Assembly (NCBI GenBank): GCA_021234535.1 | Contig: CM037843.1 | Span: 39,867,200 to 39,931,199, forward strand | DNA: 64,000 nt | Reading direction: 5' to 3' | From: Stichopus chloronotus | Taxonomy: Eukaryota; Echinodermata; Holothuroidea; Aspidochirotida; Stichopodidae | Part shown: positions 12,001 through 24,000 of the stretch, in pieces | Numbering within the stretch: the first letter of the stretch is position 1 | How the letters are laid out: each line of letters begins with the position of its first letter | Made by a program: the position numbers and the translations under genes | The notes under the pieces: generated by a model | The model's database searches: none | Seen by the model: the letters and a program-made list of their open reading frames with translations, nothing else | What the model was told of the DNA's origin: nothing

Positions 12001-15000
12001 TCACTAGATATTACTGTGAGGCTTGTAGTTTGTCAGTTAATTAGCAGTTCTATTCACTCATCCTGACTTTGATTGTATCCATTGATATTTATTAACTCAT
12101 GTTACTTCATCAGACTAAAGTGTGCATAATTGAAAATTGTGTGTTCCTTCATCAGACTAAAGTGTACTTAGTAGTAAAATATGGATGTTTTTCTTAATCT
12201 TCAATGTTAAAGGGGCCTGCAGAAGACACGCTGACACCATCAGATGCTCAATTGTCAGACCTCACAGAGGATCATCTGGCAGCTAGCAGTGTCAAAGATC
12301 AGGTGAAAGTTTGTAAAGTAGAAATTATTATCAATTGTCATTCTTTAAGTTTGGAGGGAGTTTTCCTTTTTTTGGCTTTCCTCTCTTTAGATCCCCTTAA
12401 AAAATAATTCCAATCAAATTAAATCCAACCATCCTAATGCAAGTATTTGTATATGATCAGTGAGACCAGATGGGGGAGACAAGCAAGTAAAGCTTTGTTA
12501 GAGTAGTTGGTAAATGAATAAGATTTCTTAACCGTGCTTAGATTATTTTCATACTCCAGTTAGAAGTTACATGTCAATGTTTTTCTCCTCTACAATTGAG
12601 TCTGCGCTGTCATCTCAATCGCTTGCCAGTATTTTCAGGAATTATGACATGTTTCTTCGTAATATATAGACCTCTCTGTCTGCGCTTTATTCTTTTTTTT
12701 AATTGCTTTTAATTTTTCATGCTGTTTTTGTATTTTGCTTCTCTCATTCTCTTGCCTTTCATTCTGACAGTTCAATGACTTTTCATCACTGAACTGGCAT
12801 TTGCAAGTTTAGCGTTTTATCTTCCTCCCGTTATTTCAGTATCTACTGCTACAAATTTTCTTGTATGTATGTGTATATATAGTTGTTGCATATCCTCAAT
12901 AACAAGCTCCCCCCACCCCATATAGAGGTTTTATATATAAATATATATATATCAATACAGATGATTACTAATCAAAGTAGACTGCTCGATACAGAAGTAG
13001 AGCTGAATTTACACGTGATAAATTAGGCGATCAACACATAGTATAGTACCTGCATTGTTACACAGTGTTTCACATACGAGCCTTATGGCATGACGATCAT
13101 CAGACAACTGGCATACAACCAGGCGTAGCACTCGGTGTGCTTAATCTTGGTAAGTTAATCTCTACTTGTCGCCCCTAATCGTTCCAAGAAAAAATAATGT
13201 ACGTTGTATATAGTTGTATGCCAGTTGTCTGATGATCGTCATGCCGTAAGGCTTGTATGTGAAACAACAACGCAGGTACTACACTATGTTTTGATCGTCT
13301 AATTTATCATGTGTGTATATATATATATATTATATAACCTTATAACCTCACTATAAATTGAAAAACATCTTAAGTTTCACTTCCATTAGGCTTATATAAT
13401 CTCTACTCCCTTCAAATTTACATGTGCCATGTCAAAAAGGAGGGAATTGTCTCCTATGAAATGTATTATTAGTTTTGCAAAGTTCAAGTTGTCTAGTACA
13501 AAAATGGCCAACTTTTCAGTTTTGTTTACGTATCTATGACTCTCACATATTTGTTTCTATTTCCTCCTTCACCGATAAACCCAGGGATGTCTTTTTATCC
13601 CCCCTGGAAACGACTCTGCTGAACCGCAAATCTTGTTGTCCCGATAATGGTACTCTTCCATCTTGTTTCCTTTTCTCTTTTTCTGTTTTGCCTTTTCGTC
13701 ATCATTTAGATGCAGAGGAGGCTTCTTTCCTCTCTCTTTTTTTTTTTTTTTTTTTTACATAAACATTTTGTCATTAGCTCCACAGCAGACTGTGTGGCAT
13801 GATTGGGAATGATTTCTTGGAAATGGTCGTCAACTTTGCTTTAGTGAGAGGTTCCTGTTAGCTTCCTATTTAGCCTGGAGTCACCTGCAGGGATTTCACA
13901 GTCATCTGTCTTGTACATGATGCAAAAAAGTAGGGCACAGGTTTTATATGCTGAACAAAATGCACATGACTGTACATAATGTTTGTGTCTTTTTAAAGGC
14001 AGTCAGCTTAAAGTGTGTTGTACTGCTGTCATCTCGTTCAGTGTAGAGGCATGATCAAAGTTTTTCTTGCAAAAAAAAAAAAAACCTGATAAAAATGTTT
14101 TCGTTTTAAGTTGCATGAAGTGTTAATCTTTTCAGTAAAAAAATAGTTATTCTTTGTATATTATTATGTGTGGCAGGGGGATAGGATGATAGTGAGTTGA
14201 CTTATAAAAAATTATTTCTTAAAAAAAATTAATGTTGAAAAATATTTCTTTTCAACTACCAGTTGAACATGATAAGCCTATATTGTGGAACAATTTCAAA
14301 ATGATTGCCAAATTTCTGGAGCTTTCTTGCTTTCTGGTAACCTTAAGGATGAATAGTGAGAGCCTAGCTACATAAGCAAGGTCAGCACATGTAGCTACAT
14401 TTGGGACATGCTTTAAATGAAGTCTTTCAAAGATTATCACAAAACAGATAAAAATCGTCCTTGAACATCGTAAACATGGGCAGTGGAAAAGGTCCTCACC
14501 CTTTTCCACCACACTGGCACTAAAAATAACTTTTGGACTGTTAGCAGCTATTTCTGCGGCTCCAAATGTGATAGCAACACAAAAATGGCTACCATTTGTC
14601 AAATATCCTACTTTTAGACTTCTTTTACCCTTTCACCAGAGGTTGGTATTTTTCTTGAAGAATTGTGTATGGACTTAATTGGCAAATGTATATTGTTTAT
14701 TGGGCTTGACCCTTGGGAAATACTTTTTCAGTGCTCCTGGCACGTTAATATAGTGCTATGCTGTAACTGTCAACTTAAGGCCAACACAAGTGCATATCAT
14801 TGTTGAAAGTTTCCAAGAGATCTCAAAATAGCAGTAGGCGTGTGAGAGATTTGACCAGAGGCCGCCAAGAGTTAGAATATATGTCGTTTCTCAACACAAC
14901 ATTCTACTTTATCAACAGGCGAGGGTTACAGCTTGAACCTGGGGGAGTAGTAATTAAAGTAATTAATTCCAGTCAAGCCTGTCTCCTGACTTATTCAAGC

Positions 15001-18000
15001 CATTTCAAACCATTTTCATTCATATTCTTGACGTTTTGGAATGAACTTCTCATGGGCAACATGATATGTTCAAAAGTTGGTCTTCGACTACGTCACAAGC
15101 CACAGAGATCACGGTCAATTACATCATAATTTCCGTGCCCTTTGTACACATGAATAGTGTTACAAAACTCTGTTGGCTGGGAAGTTTGAACATAATCATG
15201 AACGGAAATGGTTTGAAATGACTTAAATAGGTCAGAAGACATGGTACTTGACTGGAATTCCCCTTTAAAAGGATTATTGGATTGTTGTGTCAGATTCTGA
15301 CTTTTTTTTTTAAATTTATGTTCAGCTTGTTTTCATTTGCATACATTAGAAGACTATTTTGATCCTTCATTGAAGACTGCGCCTGGTTCAGAGATTGCCA
15401 CTGATTTAGAGTATTAACCTGGGAATCAGAGGTGTAGATTGCACGGGGTGCCATATTACAGTCTACAGATGCCTAGTGTATACTGGGAAGCATGTTTTGT
15501 TCTACACTAGAACATGATGAGCAAATGTTCATTTAAAAATATCAATTGAACTTTCTTGAAAAAGCTCAAATCCCATTCATGTAGACCATGGAATTTTGTA
15601 GGATTAATTGATTTCTGACGAATGCAGCCATATCAACCTAATCACATTTTATATTAGGTGTAATTGTTGCATATATATATATATATATGTATAGTTGAAA
15701 ATAAGAAGCCACTTGACGCACGACATATCAAGAACAATCGATAAAAGTTTATTAAAACAGATATGAAAGCTGGATAGTTAAAATCTTCAATGCAATAAGA
15801 TGATAAAAGTGGTTAAATCATTACAAGGTAAAATGAGTATACAGCCAGCACGACGTTTCAAAAAGGTAAACTTTTCTTGGTCCCGTATAAAAGTACACTG
15901 AAATCACTTTCTAAGAAACAGGCATCAAAAACGAATCTAGTAAGCACAGGTGGAAATGTAAAAAGCGACAGAAAATCCTACAAGCTATGGCTGACGTCTT
16001 TAACATTCATGCCTACTGGGTCAAAAGTACTAAGGCAGTAAATCCACTTGAGCTCTACTTCTTCTCGAATTTTCTTGCTATTGTTAAGGATCTTTTCAAG
16101 TCCTATCAATTCAAAATTCTTACAGAATTGAAAATGTTTTCCAAGGGGTGTACTATTTATAGTGTATATATATATAAGATGACCAAAAATGGCACTCCAG
16201 GGAGTACCAGTTTTGGTCATCTGGTAGGTTTATAAAGCCAAAAATGCCCTTGTATGTTCCATGCCATCAGATGGTGTCACTGACTCTGAGTAGATAGTCC
16301 TGCCAGCACTTAGCCCCCCCTCCATTATTTTTTTCTCCATCATTTTCTGTTGCTATTTTGTAAACATAATTCATTCACTGTGGCAACATCTATAAGATAA
16401 TCACTATGTTACTGATAATTGAAGAATTTTTTTCCCCAAGTCTAGCTGGCTTAATATTTGGAACTTCAACTTGCTTATATCACCTTATTCAGTGGGCTGT
16501 GCATGAAATCCAGTTTAAAGTATGTGTGTTCATATGTAAGACTGTAATTTAAAAGCCTTTCTCTAAATGTAGTATTATACCAATACCCCAGAACATAACT
16601 TATGAAATTTACCCTGTGAAAACAGTTTTCCTGGGGTTTCTGAGACATTGAAACACACTACCTTCAGGGCCTTTGCCCCCTGGACTCTACCAGAGGCCCT
16701 GAGGCAGGACCTTGGACCCCATCCATTATGGGTTTCAGGTGTTGCCCATGTGCATGCTTTGTGTGTGCAGTTTCAGGGTTTCTGATAGTTCATTCATTAC
16801 CCATGAAGTGTGGCCCCTGCTGTGAATGATGTTATGAGGTCAACAAGGATTAATCTCGGAATGATAAGCAGCAAAGATAATCTGGGGGCAAAATGTAGAA
16901 ATCCTTGAGAATATAAAAAAAAATACTAGGGCAAAAACAGATATGTCAGTGCTTTTTACAATTCTGTGCAATTTGAAAATGAGTTCTTACCTGTTCATCT
17001 AGCCCCAGTCACCAGTATCACGTTTTCAACAACCCATAACTAAGTCACTTATTTGTAATCTGAACTTCTGATTGGTTGGTAATTGCATCATGTGACCATC
17101 AGTGTTTTCGGTAAGGCGTGCGATCGTGTGAAACCTGCATTTGTCTCGTCATTGAATCCTGCACAAAGATAAAATCTTATGAGCGTAAATCCCTCACACT
17201 TTTCTCCAGCTGAGGTTGCAGCTGCAATTATAAATATGCACAATAAATTGCAACAGAATCTTTTACCAAGTGGCAACTTCCACCTTGATTTTGAAATCCC
17301 TCCAAAAATTTTTTTAAGAGAGGGATTTCCCCTCTAGGTTCAATTCCTTATTGTGAACACTGGTGACTCTCTTCACTTTTTCAATAATGGATAGTTGAAC
17401 TCATTAGTACTGCAAAATCACTGAATCAAGTGCTTATTGACTAGAGTCAGTGATTGGTTGCAAGTATGTTGTTGTTTTATCACCATTTTTGATCACTCAT
17501 TCCTGATGATTAGCGTACAGAAGGATCAACCATTTGCTGGAAACACTAACTTGCTACATCACTCACACAACCCCTTTTCTCCCCCTCCCTTTAAATCCAC
17601 TGCCCATTGTATGTATCTGGTGTATTCACCTGTAGAAGTTCTTGGGAGCAAATTTATATCATAGCTTAGACATTGTGTGACATTGACATCTCATTTGGGA
17701 ACCCTGAAAGATCATTTCTCTAGAAGGGGTAACTGACATGAGCTCAGTCAAACCCTTCCCCACATTTTCAGTTTAGAACACCTTCAGTTGCCTGCGCATA
17801 TCAATTAGCTTTTGGCACTTGAATTATATCTCCTCCCTCCTCCCTTTCCTCTCCCATGGGACACCAATGAGGGAGGAAGAAATGCTTTCCCACCAATATC
17901 ACCAATGTTTACAAATATATTATGCCCAATTACCAATACCAACTTCCCTATACTTACAATAATTTAAAGATAAAAAGCCCCTAGAACAAGTAGCTCAAAT

Positions 18001-21000
18001 CACATTCACTGAACTACGTGCAACCTGCTTTGTTTCTCACTGGAAGCTCATTAAAATAAGAGCCATTGCAACATTGCTATTGTGCAGTGTCTATTTTCTT
18101 CAAGTTTTCTGAAAAAAGATAATTTGCAAGTGCCGGCAATGCAGTGAAAACAAGACTGAGGTCAAGATTGTTGGGAAGATCACTTTCTGGGAAGGGGAAA
18201 TGTAAGCAGTCATTTATAATAGTTTCTAGAGTATCGTTTAAGGTTGAGTAAATCGATCTTGCCGTTTCTGAGTGCCTCCGATTTGAGCGGAGGGAGACTG
18301 TTCAGATTGTTTACAATTCTAGGAAACGAGACATTTGTGATTCAGAATTAAATGGCAGGGATGGAGTGCACCATGATCAGGAGCGAGCACTGGCATTGGC
18401 ATCAGTGACAGCTGTGTGAGTACATATTGAGATGCTCAACTGGGCAGCGAATTAAAAATGAATCAGTGATGAAAGTGGGATGAAGAAGACGGGGGAGTGG
18501 CCGGGGTTCAATGAGGATGGATGAATGAACAAACAGAGGCATTTTGTAAAAGAAGACAATGCCCAGGTTTGCCAGCCAGTGTTGAACATTGAATGTATGT
18601 AAGTTCATGCCAAAGGGACAACTTAACCTGGACATGATTGTCCTCGTCAAAATTAAGGTTGTCCTCTCAAAAAATACACCGTTAATTCTGTTGATAAAAT
18701 CAATTTTCTATGTTGTTGTACCAAGAATAGATGCAACTGTATTTTGCAAATTCATTGCCTTATGTATAATTTTAAGCAGGCCCGCGTTCTAGGTAGAGGA
18801 TCCTGTGTGACGGCTGTAGTGTTTAGTCAATGCAGTGTGAATGCCGTCCCGGAGGAGGTCTGAGGGGAGTGGGTCATCTTCCCCTGGAACTTCTTCAGCA
18901 GATAGAATATGCTGAGATGCAAATGGTGCATTTTTTTTTCCTATTCAAATTTGGGTCAAGAGTTGACTCTTTTTTAGTTTGAAAATAAATTTTTGGCAAG
19001 TTTGAGTTCGGCAAACTTTTTGCAATTGATGCTTAGTTTCTTTTTTTTTCTGTTAATTTGATATTCATAATACTGTCAATTAAGTTATTTATCATTCTGC
19101 AAACCTGTTGTTTATTGCAGTAATATGTATTTCCATTTTCTGTGGCAGTTTTATTGAATTTTGTGCCATATTGTAGTCTGGCAATTTGTACATCAAGTCA
19201 TCAAATATTAATGCAGCTGTCTGTCAACAGCTGGCGTAGTGGGAACCACAATTCTCTCTACAATGTGTACAGTATTTTGTTAAATCTTCTAACTACTACC
19301 TAACTTCTTCATTGTGTGTTGCTTTTGTGACTTCTTTTCCCTGCCCACAGCAACATATTTCCACATATTGTATTGGCTGTCTGGCTTCTGTAGCCAGTGT
19401 CAATGATAATGAATTGCTGGGCAGGGGAGGGCAAGCAAGTAACCGGGGAGAGACATACCTCCCAAAAATTATCAAAAGTCCCCTGCTTTTTTGACGGGAA
19501 CACAAATATGGCGAGAAAAGCTAGAAACTCTTGCACCATTTTGCATCAAGAATCCTTCAAAAAAGCAAAAACTGTTCAAAGGGGACGGGGAAGCCCCTCC
19601 CCGGGCCAGTAAAAATCAACATTGGTTTGTCCCTCCCCCGAAAATAAGAGATGGTTAGTCTGCCCATGGGCCTGAAGGGGATCAAGGGTAGAGGAGGGTA
19701 TTCCCCCAAGTCTTTCTTGATTGAGTGTACTCTCTTCTTCTGTGGTTCTGTTCTTATTTCCTTCATCATCTTCTTATACCTCACATTTCTCGTCTCAGTC
19801 CCTCAAAATATGTCTCATATTTCTGTCAATTTACCAATCTTTTGCCCATACAAATTTCTTTTGTAATTAATTTTTCTCTTGAAATATCTTGCTTACTACT
19901 AGTTAGTTTAGCATTTGACCTCAAAATGATTTCCATTTGATTCTAGAGTGTTTGACACTCCAAGTCCGTTGTTACCATGTGTTTACTTCCCATCATGAGA
20001 GACATCTGTCAAAAAGTACATGAGCCTAGTACCTCAAACTAGAACCTCAAAATGTTGTGCTAAAATCCAAGTGTTTCCACCACCATGTTAGCACCAAGTT
20101 CCTGAATGTGCTCATCATCTCCATTTTAGCCATTGTATCGTCTAATTATGGTCTTGTCCAATATTTACAAAGTCTTGAAGCTGAGATCTACTGGCAGATA
20201 ACTTCCATTTGGGTTCAAAAGTTACAGCTTGCTGTAACGTAATTTTTTTCCCCTCCCCGTTGTAACCTGTGATGTTACCATAGTAACATGTGGATCATTG
20301 ACTGGGGATGATTTCATCCACAACTCATGATGAGTTCCCACAAACACGGTCTTGCTTCACAGAGACCAACAGCGGCAACTGCAAACTTTGGTGGTCGGCC
20401 ACGTTGGACATATTTGCATTGCTTTCAACGCGTTGAGAAATGGACGATAAACCAACCAAAAATACATTCAGATTTTTTTGCAAGGGGAGGGGGAGATATG
20501 AAATTTCCCCCAGATCACGGTTTTCAAGATTGCATGGGTCTTGCTTGATCTGGAGGGTGAGTGTGGCATGATGGATGGGGCATAAGCTGGACTCAGCTGA
20601 GTGGCGTAGGCATGATTTTCTTGAAGCGATTGAGCAATCACAAGGTTTTTAAATGTGGCGGACAGCATAGAAATTTGGTGTGACAATACTCAGATCACCG
20701 GAAATAGCACTTCACAGCCCCTGTAAGGACAGTACTTCTTAATTCAAAATTTAAAGTTTCAGTTAGCATGATACCAAGTGACATTTGCTGAGGGACTGAT
20801 CCGTACCCTCACAAAGAACAATTTTGCTTTTAATTTTTATATTTTTGGGGGGGCTGGGAAATGTGATGTTGGGCAATTCCCACCCCCTCCCACATATGCT
20901 ACTGTTGGTATATCGGTCTCACAATGTCTTATCCTAGTAAAAATTTTGAGAAATGGGAAAAGATTCATTTGCTGATATCAGCAAATGAATTGCTAGTATC

Positions 21001-24000
21001 ACAAATAAATTGTTGATATCATCAAATACCAAACAAAAAGTAGTAGGGCAGATGTGGTTGGAATACCAGTGTTTTCTTAACTCAAATTCTAATACATTTG
21101 CACCGTAACCCTCCTTATACAATGATAGTGACATAGTATATGTTACACAAACTAGCACTGCAGTCATCTCTGCTGTAGATGTGTTCTATCTGCCTGGGAA
21201 TCAAAAGTGACAAAAAATGAAACAAAACCGAATGATCTTAATTTTAACCAAGTCACGATTTTAATCATCGTTGCATTGTTTGTTACTCTAAAGACAGAAA
21301 ACATTTCACTTAGTTATTCCTTGAGTCTATACTAACACCACAAGTATAGGTGTTGTTTGTCGCAAGTTTTATCGCAAGGTGGTCTCTCGTAACCTGCAGG
21401 TATATGTGGTATATATTATTTCTCACTGCTACAGAAACCCAGTATCCAAAACTGAAAAAAAAATCAAACTGCAGTTTCAGTCCCTCAGTTAAAATGATTT
21501 TACAGTTCCCCATTAACTTAGCCTGGAAACAATTGTCCTGACCCCACCTTGGAAGGGGGGCTTAATCGAGTGCGGACTGTAATGAGGCATTCCCATGGGA
21601 AAATAGGTGGAGTAAGTGGATAGGTCAACCAAGAAGTTTTGACAGTGTTCGTGGGAACAGGCAATCAGTGGCATAACCAGACTTTTTCGTTTGGGTGGCT
21701 GAGAAGGGCAAAGGGTTGAAGTAGGGAGTGGGGGAAAGTATAGTGACACTATCTGAGTAGAGTGTCACCACTGGTTATGTAGAGTACAGAGGAAATTTTC
21801 TCAGTTTGCTGGAAATGGCACTATAGGTTCCAGCATCTCTGGCTTTATCAGCTGCAGCTAATATTTTCATTTTTTTTTAAGTTTTGTTTGTGAAGGGGAA
21901 GAGTGAGGGGCAAGGCATTGGCAGGGGGGCTCCTGCCCCCTGCTGGTTATGCCCCTGCCATCACCACATATGCTGTACTTGGATGGCACTTATTTGGAAA
22001 CCCAGCTGGGCATAATGAGATTTTCTGTTCACAGCATGCATGTTTCAACCATTCATGCAACATTGCAAAGGACTGAAATTGGGGGTTGGTATTTAGACAC
22101 TGAGATGAATTGCTAATTCCAAGGATGACTGTACATCCAGCACTGCTGTACTTTCAATTTGAGGATCGATATTGAACTTTTAATTTGAATGTGATGAAAT
22201 CATTCAACGAAGGTTTCGGTCAGCAACCCTAAATCCTGGACCGCCAAGGTCGTCTTCCGTCCCGCATCACATCAGACAGTCTTGGCAATTACCGGCCAAA
22301 GTTGATATTTTTGTTTACGTTTTTTTTTTTTTTTTTTTAATTTTAAAGGCTGATCTTGAGGAAGTAGATGATTTGGACTTACTGGAAGCTTTGGAAGAAT
22401 GTTCAAGCCAAGAGGCTGTGGAACTACCAGAAACGGATGATATAGAAGAGGGTCTACTGATCTCAAATATGGAGTCAGATCTGAATACTACTGGGTTAGG
22501 ACAAATCACAGAAGAGGTATTAACTAGATTGACAATGTGGGCATATGATTTCCACCCCAAATTTCCTTCATTCCCTTCTTCACAATGAAAAGGAAGTTGC
22601 TTGGTTTAAAGTTGTTATACATCATTGTGGAAAAGGCCAAAGAAATCTAAGCCATCATTGTTAAGGTATTTGTAAGAGTGTGAAATTCTGTGGGACATCT
22701 GACATGTAAAGACATTTCACCTCAGATACTCAATAATTGCCAACATTCAGACCAACAAAATTGATAGCATTGATGAGATCTATCCTGGTAACCTACTGGA
22801 CAATTAACACAACTAAAAGGAACTTAATCTGTGTTGAACTATAAATTTGGCATGTAGGTGGCCCATCATTAAGAACTGGGACAGACTGACCTCAGCTGTG
22901 TCTAGGGTCATCTGCGATCAGGCTGAGTTGGGTTATTAAACTTTAGACTGACTCGGACAACTCAGGAAATTAGAGTTAGTTGAACTTCAAGTCTAATTAT
23001 AGATCTGATGTGAGCAATATCTTCACAACACCAGTAAACCAAGTACTCTGCTGATGTTAAACTCTTGTAGTTTTTTTCAGTAATTTTACATCTGTTCTGC
23101 ACAATTTAAACTTTGAATAAAAAAATTAAAATTTAGTTTTAAAGACTGTAATGCATCACCCCAGACAGTTCCAATTCTCCCAACCACCTACCTCTAGTCC
23201 CTCCCTCAGCCTGTCTTACATTCCTCCACATGTGTTATCAAAACAATGGATCCCTGTGTAGGCTGTGTAATACGAGCTGCTCTGCATCTTTCGAATTTGC
23301 TGGCAATCTCAGAGTACTGTAACTTAGAACCAGTTGAGAATTTTCCTTTCAGGGAGGTAAAAATATAGCTTAGGGTGATGCAATACAGCCTTTAAGTTTA
23401 GCATTATACAGACAAATACTACATACAGTAGATGTCTTTATAAAAGAAAGCCATGTTAACATTTTGAAAGACAGAATCAAAGGGATTTAATAGTGAAAAA
23501 AAAATGATTGAAATTTAATCAAACTTTGAGAAACTTTACTGTCTTGATTTGCAAAAACCACACCTCAGTACCATGTTTTATTTAGACATTATGGATTTTT
23601 AAAGGGGCTTTTATCCAAGAGCAGTGCATTGCATAATGAAAAGTCCATTAGGGTCATAACATACCAATTTATTGAATATTGTTTGCATTTTTTTTTATCA
23701 TCTTGACTGCTTTGAAAGAAACATATCGTAGTTAGTGGATATCATAGTTATGACATTAACTACCATAAATTTTAAGCCCAGCTTACAGCAAACCCAATCT
23801 CATTTTTCACCGGTGTTGAAGTTTAACCCCAAGCTACGTGTTTGGCTAGGGTAAGCCACATTCTCAAATGGTTCTTCACTTTGACATCAAATTCTAAAGA
23901 TGCTGAGTAGCTCATAGTAAACAGCATTGACAAGGGCCTATTATTTGAATTACAACATGTGGATGAATTTTAGACAGGCTGTGGGAGGGGCTAAAAGTTG

